A stretch of DNA of 41,991 bases. It comes from an uncultured Clostridia bacterium. Its GTDB lineage: Bacteria; Bacillota; Clostridia; Christensenellales; Aristaeellaceae. A program made the translations under genes and the position numbers. The stretch covers positions 1-41,991 of the forward strand of contig CAMVEB010000034.1 of assembly GCA_947166385.1 (NCBI GenBank), in the 5' to 3' direction. Under the pieces are notes generated by a model that was not told the origin of the DNA, ran no database searches, and was given only the letters and a program-made list of their open reading frames with translations. Each line of letters begins with the position of its first letter. Position 1 is the first letter of the stretch. Shown piece by piece: positions 32,970 to 40,155 of the stretch.

Positions 32970-33343
32970 TGGCAGGTTTTGTGATCTGGACGATGATTTT
33001 CCTGGTGCTGCTGGGCATCGGGATCTGGGCCTGGAAGTCGGACAAAGCGGTGGGCTTTTATACCGGCACAAAGCCCCCGGAGGTCACAGACGTCCGAAAA
33101 TATAACCATTCAGTGGCAGTGCTGTGGTTTTCTTACGCAGGTCTGTTTGAACTGCTGGGGCTTCCGTTCCTTTTTCAGAAGCAGAATGCGCCGGGCTTCA
33201 TGTGGTCCATTGCGGGTGTGCCGGTTATCACCATTGCGTTACTGATTGCCTACAGCCGGATTCTTCATCGGTATGAACGGAATAAGAAAGATGATCAGGG
33301 GAATTCGGGATGGAAAAGCAGTAAACAGGAAGAGAAGATTTGA
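32966..33343 (+). CDS. Small three-helix membrane protein of unknown function
   Basis: The protein has about 125 residues from the ATG that overlaps the sdaA stop. An ATG at 32939 with GGGGAG upstream is an alternative start. Three hydrophobic helices are visible: IWTMIFLVLLGIGIWAW, VAVLWFSYAGLFELLGL and SIAGVPVITIALLIAYS. Between the first two lies 'FYTGTKPPEVTDVRKYNHSV', a pattern I associate with DUF3784-type membrane proteins common in Clostridia. The C-terminal tail is charged. Translational coupling to sdaA suggests co-expression, but this family is found in many contexts, so a role in serine use is not shown. Confidence 0.7.
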   Translation: MMAGFVIWTMIFLVLLGIGIWAWKSDKAVGFYTGTKPPEVTDVRKYNHSVAVLWFSYAGLFELLGLPFLFQKQNAPGFMWSIAGVPVITIALLIAYSRILHRYERNKKDDQGNSGWKSSKQEEKI

Positions 33344-33388
33344 AAAACTGATTGAGCGTCATATCACCGCAGAAAGGAAGGAATGACC

Positions 33389-33763
33389 ATGACACTTCAG
33401 GAACTGTACAGCAGCATCGGCGAGGACTATGAGCAGGCGCTCCGCGTGCTGCGGGTGGAAAAACTGGTGGACAAGCATATCCGCAAACTGCCAAAGAACG
33501 GACTGATCGAAGCCCTGCTGGCCGCCGGGGAAGGGATGGACGCTGGGCGGCTGTTTGAAGCGGCGCATGCGGCGAAAGGAAACTGCGGCAATCTGGGACT
33601 GACAAAGCTGTGCGAGGCGTCATCGGAGATCACGGAAGAATTCCGCCCCGGGAACGCGCGGAAGATGACGGACGACGAAATCAGAGGGAAGCTGGGGGAG
33701 ATCGCGGCGCTGTACGAAAAAACAGTGGAGGCAATTCGCCGGTATGAGGCCGCGAATCCTTAA
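33389..33763 (+). CDS. Free-standing HPt phosphotransfer protein
   Basis: The protein has 124 residues from the ATG at 33389, which has AGGAAGGA 6 bases upstream; the ATG at 33383 touches the site. The four-helix HPt pattern is present, with His60 in FEAAHAAKGNCGNLGL as the phospho-acceptor. HPt proteins carry phosphate from the receiver of a hybrid kinase to a separate response regulator. It lies 33 bases before the permease-kinase, whose own chain ends in a receiver without an HPt domain. It is therefore the missing next step of that relay and could also serve the PAS kinase at 25.7-28.8 kb. The final response regulator is not adjacent. Confidence 0.85.
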   Translation: MTLQELYSSIGEDYEQALRVLRVEKLVDKHIRKLPKNGLIEALLAAGEGMDAGRLFEAAHAAKGNCGNLGLTKLCEASSEITEEFRPGNARKMTDDEIRGKLGEIAALYEKTVEAIRRYEAANP

Positions 33764-33796
33764 CACAGGCAAAAGCGCAGAGAGGAAAAGCCGTCC

Positions 33797-36772
33797 ATGA
33801 ACAGTCAACCGAATCAGAGCAAAAGAAGAGGATCTCCGTACCTGACCGTCATCGGCGCGCTGGCACTGTCCTTTGGATGCGCCGTAGGCTGGGGATCCTT
33901 TGTCATGCCCGGAAACACTTTTCTGCCGCTGGCGGGCCCGGTCGGCTCCGCTGTCGGTCTGGGGATCGGCGCGGTGGTGATCCTGATCATCGCGGCGAAC
34001 TATCATTTCCTGATGAACCGGTTTCCGGACGCGGGCGGCACCTATACCTACACAAAGAAAAGCTTCGGGTATGACCACGGCTTTCTCAGCGCGTGGTTTC
34101 TGATCCTGACCTATGTTGCGATTATCTGGGCGAACGCCACGGCCCTGCCGCTGATCGCCCGGACTCTGCTGGGCAATACATTCCAGTTCGGCTTCCACTA
34201 TGAGATCGCAGGCTACCACGTCTATATGGGAGAAATGATTCTGGCGGTCGGCGCGCTGGTACTGGCCGCGCTGGTCTGCCTGCGGCGAAAAGCGGCGGAA
34301 GGGACGCAGATCGTGATGGCGGTGCTGCTGTTTGCCGGGGTTGTGATCTGCTTTACAGCTGCCGCGATGCGGACGGATGTTGCGGAGCCTTTCGAGCCGG
34401 CATTCTCCGCGCAGCAGACCCCGCTGAGCGGGATCTTTACCGTGTTCGCGCTGGCACCATGGGCCTACGTCGGGTTTGAATCGATTGCCCACTCAGCAGG
34501 GGAAGCGAAGTTCAACCTCAAACGCAGTTTCGGCATCATGGCCGCCGCCCTGATTGCTTCTGGAATCGCTTATGCGCTGCTGAGCCTGCTGGCCGTGACG
34601 GCAATGCCGGAAGGAATCGGCAGCTGGCCGGAGTATACAGACAGGCTGGGAGAACAGCAGGGGCTGGCGTCCCAGCCTACCTTCTTCGCGGCGAACAGCG
34701 CGCTGGGGACCGCCGGGAGCGTGATCCTGGGCGTTGCCGCGCTGTGCGGAATCTTTACCGGACTGATCGGAAACTATATTGCGCTGAGCAGGCTGCTGAC
34801 CTCTCTGGCGGAGGACAGGCTGCTGCCCGAAAAAATCGCGGAGCTGGACAAAAACCAGGCGCCGCGAAAGGCAATCCTCAGCATCCTGGCTGCTTCCGTG
34901 CTGCTTCCGTTCCTGGGCCGGACGGCTATCAGCTGGATTGTGGACGTGACGACGGTTGGCGCAACCATCGCGTATGCCTTCACCTCCGCTTCGGCCTGGA
35001 AGGAAGCCAGGAAGCAGCATCACAGGCTGTATACCGTCATGGGATTCATCGGGATGATTGTGTCTCTGCTGTTTGCCCTGGAATTCCTGATCCCGAACAT
35101 TATGAGCATCAAAACCATGGCGACGGAATCCTATCTGATTCTTGCGGCGTGGAGTATCCTCGGATTCGTCGTCTTCCGGACCATTCTGAAGAAGGATGAG
35201 GACAAACGGCTGGGCCGGTCGACAGTTGCCTGGATTGTCCTGCTGGGCCTGATCATTTTCACTTCCAGCGTCTGGATGCATGAGAATACGGACAACACCA
35301 TTGAGCAATCCGTTTCAGAGATTCAGGGTTACTATACAGAGCAGCTGGAAGAAGCCGGGGTTGATGTGGTTTCCGGGGCAACCCGATCCGTGTCAGAATA
35401 CCTGAGGGACGGGCTGAAACCGATCGACAGGACGCTGGATGCCAGCCTCATCATTCAGATCAGCCTGATTATCGGCGCGCTGATCATCCTGTTTGACATC
35501 TATTCCCACGTGCAGAAACGGGAGCGAAAGACGGAGATCGAAAAAGCTGTTGCGGAGGATGCCAGCAGGGCAAAAACCAGTTTTCTTTCGAACATGAGCC
35601 ATGAGATTCGTACGCCGATGAACGCCATCATCGGCCTGGACAGCCTGGCCCTGCGCAATCCGAATCTGCAGCCTCAGACCCGGGAACAGCTGGAAAAGAT
35701 CGGCATCAGCGCCAGGCACCTGCTGGGTCTGATCAACGACATCCTGGATATGAGCCGCATTGAATCCGGAAAGATGACGCTGAAGCGCGAAGAATTCTCC
35801 TTCCGGGAATTCCTGGATCAGATCAACATTATCATCAACGGCCAGTGCGAGGAAAAAGGACTGCAATACGACTGTGTTGTCATCGGCCGCGTCCGGGATT
35901 ATTACATCGGCGATGATATGAAACTGAAGCAGGTGCTGATCAATATTCTGGGCAACGCGGTCAAGTTTACAAACGCGCCGGGGCGGGTAACCCTGTCCGT
36001 GGAGGAAACGGGGAATACGGAAGAAAACTGCATCCTGTGCTTTCGGATGCAGGATACCGGGATCGGCATGGATCCGGAATTCATTCCGAAGATCTTTGAA
36101 GCGTTCTCCCAGGAGGATGCGACGACAACGAACCGCTACGGCGGCAGCGGACTGGGAATGGCGATTACCAAGAACTTTGTGGACATGATGAGCGGCGATA
36201 TCCGGGTGGAAAGCGAAAAAGGCGTGGGATCCACCTTTACCGTTACGGTTCCACTGGGCAGATCCGACAGAACATTCCAGAAAGAGAGCGACGGGGAAAA
36301 GGCAGCTGAAACCCAAACAGAAAATGTGCTGGCGGGACGGCGCGTCCTGCTGGCGGAGGACGTCCAACAGAATGCGGAGATTCTGGAGGATCTGCTGGAG
36401 CTGGAAGAGATGGCGTTGGAGCACGCAGAGAACGGAGAAGCTGCGATCCGGATGTTCTCCGAAAAACCGGCCGGATATTATGACGCCATTCTGATGGACG
36501 TACGGATGCCGGTGATGGACGGACTGACGGCGTCAAGGATGATCCGGAATCTGGACAGACCTGACGCGAAGACGATCCCGATTATCGCGATGACGGCCAA
36601 CGTGTTTGACGAGGATGCGGAACGTTCCCTGCAAGCCGGAATGAACGCGCACCTGACCAAGCCGATCGAAATTGAAAAGCTGTTCGGCACACTGCGTGAA
36701 TTCATCCGGGGAAAGGACAGTGAGGCGGAACTGCCGGAAGAGGAAACAGTCGCCTTTAAAGGCTCCTGCTGA
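33797..36772 (+). CDS. APC-family amino-acid permease fused to a hybrid histidine kinase
   Basis: The protein has 991 residues. Residues 1-490 are an APC amino-acid permease with about 12 helices. The first helix motif 'FGCAVGWGSFVMPGNTFLPLAGP' (seen in two parts) has the G-x-G helix break of APC carriers, followed by 'FPDAGGTYTYTKKSFGYDHG'. After a short outer loop with 'EQLEEAGVDVVSGATRSV' and one more helix (about 555-575), the kinase starts: HisKA with His602 (NMSHEIRTPMNAI), a HATPase domain (MQDTGIGMD, GGSGLGMAI), then one receiver with Asp901 (LMDVRMPVMDG). It ends at about 975. So a transporter-like sensor drives a phosphorelay, as in CbrA-type kinases where an SLC5 carrier is fused. 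Adjacent serine ammonia-lyase and HPt genes suggest that an amino acid is the signal. The weak site GAGAGG precedes the ATG. The 3' end overlaps the convergent gene by 17 bases. Confidence 0.92.
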   Translation: MNSQPNQSKRRGSPYLTVIGALALSFGCAVGWGSFVMPGNTFLPLAGPVGSAVGLGIGAVVILIIAANYHFLMNRFPDAGGTYTYTKKSFGYDHGFLSAWFLILTYVAIIWANATALPLIARTLLGNTFQFGFHYEIAGYHVYMGEMILAVGALVLAALVCLRRKAAEGTQIVMAVLLFAGVVICFTAAAMRTDVAEPFEPAFSAQQTPLSGIFTVFALAPWAYVGFESIAHSAGEAKFNLKRSFGIMAAALIASGIAYALLSLLAVTAMPEGIGSWPEYTDRLGEQQGLASQPTFFAANSALGTAGSVILGVAALCGIFTGLIGNYIALSRLLTSLAEDRLLPEKIAELDKNQAPRKAILSILAASVLLPFLGRTAISWIVDVTTVGATIAYAFTSASAWKEARKQHHRLYTVMGFIGMIVSLLFALEFLIPNIMSIKTMATESYLILAAWSILGFVVFRTILKKDEDKRLGRSTVAWIVLLGLIIFTSSVWMHENTDNTIEQSVSEIQGYYTEQLEEAGVDVVSGATRSVSEYLRDGLKPIDRTLDASLIIQISLIIGALIILFDIYSHVQKRERKTEIEKAVAEDASRAKTSFLSNMSHEIRTPMNAIIGLDSLALRNPNLQPQTREQLEKIGISARHLLGLINDILDMSRIESGKMTLKREEFSFREFLDQINIIINGQCEEKGLQYDCVVIGRVRDYYIGDDMKLKQVLINILGNAVKFTNAPGRVTLSVEETGNTEENCILCFRMQDTGIGMDPEFIPKIFEAFSQEDATTTNRYGGSGLGMAITKNFVDMMSGDIRVESEKGVGSTFTVTVPLGRSDRTFQKESDGEKAAETQTENVLAGRRVLLAEDVQQNAEILEDLLELEEMALEHAENGEAAIRMFSEKPAGYYDAILMDVRMPVMDGLTASRMIRNLDRPDAKTIPIIAMTANVFDEDAERSLQAGMNAHLTKPIEIEKLFGTLREFIRGKDSEAELPEEETVAFKGSC

Positions 36773-38060
36773 ACATCTTTCGAATCCAGTGCGTCAGGTG
36801 AAGGGGTTCATAGGCATTGCCAAGGGTATGCAGCAGGCGAATTGCTTCATGCTCCGAATGGTATTTTGCCGCGACGGTGATTTCCCTGGGCTGCAGTTCC
36901 GGATGCCCGGCACGGATCCTCTCCAGAACCTGTTTCTTCGCATGATCGACGGTCGCGTCTGATGCGTAAAAGTAGATGCTGGCGCCGCCGTCCAGCCCGG
37001 GCTGGGGCCTGAACACGCCCCGCAGACCGCTTTGGGGCAGCAGATCCTTTATGTCGCGCCAGATCCGTTCCGCGCGCTCTTCCCGGGCGACGATCTTCAT
37101 GTAAACAATGTCCTTCAGATCAAACGAATCATCATTCAGATAGTGACGATAGGGGGAACGCCGCATGCGCTGCATGACCTTTTGTTCCTCCTGAGACATC
37201 GTACCGTGATGATAGATAAAATTCCTGTTTTTATTCACCGTATAAATGAAATAGGAGAGCCCCATGCTGTTCAGTTTTCCCATCAGCCATTCGGAAGATT
37301 CAGGGGGAATGCAGTTTGTGGAGAGATAGATGTTTTCATTGGCGTCATAGATCCCCGCACCGTCCATGACGATCATCGGCGCGTTCAGGCGGATCTGGCA
37401 GATCTGGCTGATAAAGAAAGCAGGCGCATGCTCTGAGATCATGCAGATTCTCGCCCCGTCCCTGTTCAGATAACTCAGCCGGAAAAGCACGGAGGACGGA
37501 ATCTGTGACAGATGATCCTGAGAAAGATCCTTTGTATGGATAAAAAACAGCTGATTTCGCAGCTTGACCCGGGGCAGACGGAACACATTGACACCAATGG
37601 CAATGAAGGTTCCGACCAGCACATCCAGCACCCGATGGAAGGCCTGGTCCAGCGGGAACTCAACCTGCGGATAGGCAATCACGACACAGATGAAGACAAT
37701 TGCCGCCAGACCGGAGGTATCCGGCTTCCTGATGACAACCGCACTGTACAGAGAAATCAGCGTTCCGAGACCCATCAGCGCATACAGCGGAATGCCCTGA
37801 ATCGGAAACATCGGGACAATCAGCAGGAACAAAAATCCCCAGAACGCGCCAAGCAGCGTACCGGAAATCCGGTTGATGGCATATTCCCGGGTATCATGCA
37901 CATAAGGCTGCATGCAGATAATCGCGGAAATGGCTGCCTCTGCGGAGATCGTTCCTTCATCATATCCGCGAAGGTAATAGAATATCAGGCAGAGAAAAAC
38001 GGCAACAGACGTTTTGACCACCCGCTGGCCGAGGTAAGGCAACTGAATCTTTCTTAACAT
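36756..38060 (-). CDS. FUSC/ArAE-type membrane protein fused to a degenerate HAD (Cof-like) domain
   Basis: The protein has 434 residues. The first about 170 contain six hydrophobic helices with the aromatic-acid-exporter/FUSC pattern (AAISAIICMQPYVHDTREYA, then INRISGTLLGAFWGFLFLL). From about 185 on, the sequence follows the layout of Cof-type HAD phosphatases: a sheet/cap region ('ICMISEHAPAFFISQI', 'APMIVMDGAGIYDANENIY') and a C-terminal 'FYASDATVDHAKKQVLERI', 'ITVAAKYHSEHEAIRLL' where such enzymes have K-x-x-G and GDSxND. But the nucleophile motif DxDGT is gone (HTKDLSQD at that place), and GDSxND is replaced. So the domain is likely a binding or regulatory pseudoenzyme on the inner face of a putative exporter. 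A one-base gap separates it from the upstream small membrane gene. AGGAAAA precedes the ATG. Confidence 0.7.
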   Translation of the reverse strand: MLRKIQLPYLGQRVVKTSVAVFLCLIFYYLRGYDEGTISAEAAISAIICMQPYVHDTREYAINRISGTLLGAFWGFLFLLIVPMFPIQGIPLYALMGLGTLISLYSAVVIRKPDTSGLAAIVFICVVIAYPQVEFPLDQAFHRVLDVLVGTFIAIGVNVFRLPRVKLRNQLFFIHTKDLSQDHLSQIPSSVLFRLSYLNRDGARICMISEHAPAFFISQICQIRLNAPMIVMDGAGIYDANENIYLSTNCIPPESSEWLMGKLNSMGLSYFIYTVNKNRNFIYHHGTMSQEEQKVMQRMRRSPYRHYLNDDSFDLKDIVYMKIVAREERAERIWRDIKDLLPQSGLRGVFRPQPGLDGGASIYFYASDATVDHAKKQVLERIRAGHPELQPREITVAAKYHSEHEAIRLLHTLGNAYEPLHLTHWIRKMFSRSL

Positions 38061-38257
38061 TTTTCCTGCCCGTGGGAACGTTCCCCTGAATTCTTTCTGA
38101 TCAGCGCAAGGAGGACGAACAGTTCGATCAGGCCGGCAACGCAGAAGATCGCCAGCAGCAGGGAATCGGAAATGCCGGCGAGCACCATATAAGCCTGCCA
38201 GCCAATGGCAGCCAGGGTCAGAAGGAATGCCAGCAAAAGTCCTTTTTTCAGATTCAT
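38054..38257 (-). CDS. Small two-helix membrane protein
   Basis: The protein has 67 residues from the ATG at 38257 (GGAG 10 bases upstream); an ATG at about 38291 would add 11 residues. Two hydrophobic helices (LLLAFLLTLAAIGWQAYMVL and LLLAIFCVAGLIELFVLLAL) separated by a short loop, then a charged tail. The stop is one base from the start of the FUSC gene, so the two are co-translated. No family recognised; a small partner of the FUSC protein is possible. Confidence 0.6.
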   Translation of the reverse strand: MNLKKGLLLAFLLTLAAIGWQAYMVLAGISDSLLLAIFCVAGLIELFVLLALIRKNSGERSHGQEKC

Positions 38258-38325
38258 ATCAGTAAATCTCCATATCATCTGTTCATTCATCACCGGATCC
38301 ACTCCCGGGGAGGGCCGGTATGCGT

Positions 38326-38355
38326 ATCGTACCATTGAAGATTCAGCAAAGTCAA
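38326..38355 (-). promoter_or_regulatory. Promoter of the FUSC operon
   Basis: On the minus strand: TTGACT (38350-38355), 18-base spacer, TACGAT (38326-38331). Confidence 0.55.
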
Positions 38356-38393
38356 CCTCGCCTTTTTTCCCGGTATCCTTGCTGTTGACACGG

Positions 38394-38525
38394 TCAATCA
38401 GACAGACTCCCGAATTCATAATAGATGACAGACTGATTCTGCCTGATCAGCGCTTCTTTGATCAGTCGGGTTTTCCCGACACGGCGTTTCCCGTACACGA
38501 GAGAAGCGTGGCCGGATTGTTTCAT
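38394..38525 (-). pseudogene. Remnant of an AAA ATPase (Walker A end)
   Basis: A 43-residue frame reads HASLVYGKRRVGKTRLIKEAL, the P-loop pattern (YGRRRVGKTxLI) of archaeal-type AAA ATPases often fused to DUF234. Intact relatives have 400 or more residues and an 'IGREKEL' start before the P-loop. Here the frame ends shortly after beta-strand 2 (VIYYEFGSLSD-stop), so the rest is gone. Its upstream flank abuts the WYL remnant on the other strand. Confidence 0.65.
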
Positions 38526-38534
38526 AGCATCTGA

Positions 38535-38801
38535 TTCAACATGTATGGCGGCAAGGTGGAGCATGTGACTTTGCAGTTCCTAAACAGAATGATGGGAGCA
38601 GCAATTGACCGATTTGGCCGGGACATCGTGGTCACGAAAGCCGATGAGTGGCATTTCCAAATCACCGTCCCCGTTGCTGTTAGCCCACAATTCTTTGCAT
38701 GGGTCTTTGGTCTGGGAAATACCGTTTCTATTGTTGGGCCAGAACATGTCAAAGAAAAGATGAAAGAAATGCTGAAGAAAACATGCGAACGTTACGAATG
38801 A
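38535..38801 (+). pseudogene. Remnant of a WYL-domain transcription regulator (C-terminal domain)
   Basis: About 88 codons in one frame read FNMYGGKVEHVTLQFLN, then IDRFGRDIVVTKADEWHFQITV and SPQFFAWVFGLGNTVSIVGP, ending in MKEMLKKTCERYE. This is the C-terminal (WCX) part of WYL regulators, whose intact form has about 300 residues with an N-terminal HTH. An in-frame TGA at 38532-38534 stands just before the alignment begins, so the HTH and the WYL core are missing. The terminator at 38809 is the gene's original one. It might give an 86-residue product from the ATG at 38541, but no ribosome site is present. Confidence 0.7.
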
Positions 38802-38808
38802 AAAGGAA

Positions 38809-38837
38809 GCCTGCGAATCGCCGCAGGCCCTTTATTT
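38809..38837 (+). terminator. Terminator of the WYL remnant
   Basis: Stem GCCTGCG (38809-38815) with CGCAGGC (38822-38828), then CCTTTATTTTG. Beyond it, 38838-38982 is AT-rich and shows no gene; CCGTGACAGAA occurs twice (38886 and 38952). Confidence 0.65.
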
Positions 38838-38982
38838 TGTAAAGGAAAACTGATTGACAACAAATTTCGCTACACCTACAATTTTCCGTGACAGAAGGTG
38901 GTGATAGAAGTAATCAGTCAGATTTAGGCAAAATCGGTGTGATGACATAAACCGTGACAGAAATGGATTCGGGAAAGCGGGT

Positions 38983-39015
38983 CAAAAAAAGAGTGACCCC
39001 GAATGGGATCACTCT
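38983..39015 (-). terminator. Terminator of the rubrerythrin operon
   Basis: On the minus strand, AGAGTGATCCC pairs with GGGGTCACTCT with one bulge (arms 38990-39000 and 39005-39015), followed by TTTTTTTGAC. Confidence 0.7.
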
Positions 39016-39035
39016 TGCTGAAACCCTTGATATTC

Positions 39036-39083
39036 TTACTTCCCGAAGTACCGATCCGTCAGGCCCCTGAAGGCTTTGCCGGA
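39036..39083 (-). pseudogene. Remnant of a second rubrerythrin gene (3' end)
   Basis: The frame SGKAFRGLTDRYFGK-stop matches the end of the intact rubrerythrin ([19 protein letters not shown]) at protein level, and 40 of 48 bases are the same as 39357-39404. Only the last 15 codons remain; just upstream lies the stop of the 81-residue membrane protein. Either a tandem copy was deleted, or the end was left behind by recombination. Confidence 0.7.
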
Positions 39084-39085
39084 CC

Positions 39086-39331
39086 TTATCGTTCAGAAGT
39101 GTTTTTCCGGATTTCATCCGTGTTCTCAATCAACTGGCCGAATCCGTAAGCGAAGAAGGAGCCGAGCCAGGATGCCAGAGAACCAAAGATGATCGTAATG
39201 ATGCCTGAAACAATGGACTGTTCGGTCCCGTTGATGATGCCGATGATGCCGGTGATCACCGAAATGATGATGCCCAGCCAGCAGATCACCTTTGCAAGCA
39301 CCTTGATTTTCGGGCCGATATTGTTGAACAT
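39086..39331 (-). CDS. Small two-helix membrane protein in the rubrerythrin operon
   Basis: The protein has 81 residues: two hydrophobic helices (VLAKVICWLGIIISVITGII and SIVSGIITIIFGSLASWLGS) and a polar C-terminus. No family is recognised, but the glycine- and isoleucine-rich pattern is common among small membrane proteins of Clostridia. It starts 25 bases after the rubrerythrin stop with GGAG 11 bases upstream, so it shares that transcript. Confidence 0.7.
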   Translation of the reverse strand: MFNNIGPKIKVLAKVICWLGIIISVITGIIGIINGTEQSIVSGIITIIFGSLASWLGSFFAYGFGQLIENTDEIRKNTSER

Positions 39332-39356
39332 ACGGCATTGCTCTCCTTGTTAAGGA

Positions 39357-39899
39357 TTACTTCCCGAAATACCGATCCAGCAGGCCCTTGAACGCCTTGC
39401 CGTGCCGGGCTTCGTCGCGGGCCATTTCATGCACTGTGTCATGGATGGCATCCAGGCCGAGTTCCTTGGCTTTCTTGGCCAGGTCGGTCTTGCCCTGGGT
39501 GGCGCCGTTTTCGGCTTCCACACGGACTTTCAGGTTCTCTTTGGTGCTGGGGGAGACGACTTCGCCCAGGAGCTCCGCGAACTTGGCAGCGTGCTCAGCT
39601 TCCTCAAAAGCGGCGGTCTTCCAGTATTCCGCGATTTCGGGATAGCCTTCCCGGGCGGCGGCGCGGCCCATGGCGAGGTACATGCCGACTTCGCAGCATT
39701 CACCCTCAAAGTTGGAACGCAGACCGGCCTTGATTTCTTCCGGAACATCCTTGGCGATGCCGATCACATGCTCGGCAGCCCAGGTCATTTCGCCTTCCTG
39801 CTTGATGAACTTGGAACCGGGAACCTTGCAGACCGGGCACTTTTCGGGCGGTTCAGGTCCTTCATGTACGTAGCCGCATACGGGGCAAACCCATTTCAT
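39357..39899 (-). CDS. rbr: Reverse rubrerythrin (rubredoxin domain first)
   Basis: The protein has 180 residues from the ATG at 39899 (GGAGGT 8 bases upstream). A rubredoxin-like iron site comes first, with Cys5, Cys8, Cys21 and Cys24 (CPVCG...KCPVCKVPG), then a ferritin-like four-helix domain with diiron ligands in [24 protein letters not shown] and [11 protein letters not shown]. This order is the reverse of classic rubrerythrin and is typical of strict anaerobes, where the protein reduces hydrogen peroxide with electrons from NADH or ferredoxin. It leads a two-gene unit with a small membrane protein and has a leader of about 110 bases. A fragment of a second copy lies downstream. Confidence 0.93.
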   Translation of the reverse strand: MKWVCPVCGYVHEGPEPPEKCPVCKVPGSKFIKQEGEMTWAAEHVIGIAKDVPEEIKAGLRSNFEGECCEVGMYLAMGRAAAREGYPEIAEYWKTAAFEEAEHAAKFAELLGEVVSPSTKENLKVRVEAENGATQGKTDLAKKAKELGLDAIHDTVHEMARDEARHGKAFKGLLDRYFGK

Positions 39900-40021
39900 A
39901 GTTGTTACCTCCAAATTTTTATTTGAAACATGGCAGACAGGCTTTCCGGCTGAAATCGGTAGAGGAAACGAAAAAGACTGCTCCGCTGTTTCATTTTTCT
40001 TTCCGGCAAATGCCGTAACTG

Positions 40022-40051
40022 ATTATACCATTAATAAGACAGGAATGTAAA
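40022..40051 (-). promoter_or_regulatory. Promoter of the rubrerythrin operon
   Basis: On the minus strand: TTTACA (40046-40051), 18-base spacer, TATAAT (40022-40027) with a TG extension. A PerR-type box is not evident. Confidence 0.65.
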
Positions 40052-40085
40052 GAAAGAAATCATTGGAAAAAACAGGCAGCAGCTC

Positions 40086-40115
40086 TTCCATCCCGGGCAA
40101 CGGCTGTGCTATAAT
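40086..40115 (+). promoter_or_regulatory. Promoter of the MATE transporter gene
   Basis: TTCCAT (40086-40091), 18-base spacer, TATAAT (40110-40115) with TGC before it (extended -10). The start is about 40 bases further on. Confidence 0.6.
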
Positions 40116-40155
40116 ATGTCCGTACATCATTGAAGGGGAAACAGAAGGGGAATCC

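Noticed and set aside
38886..38962. Two copies of CCGTGACAGAA as a repeat array or mobile-element end
   Set aside because: Only two short direct copies 66 bases apart, with no inverted ends and no transposase; probably chance.
38914..39129. 71-residue minus-strand frame
   Set aside because: It crosses a terminator and the rubrerythrin scar in the wrong frame and has no ribosome site or recognisable motif.
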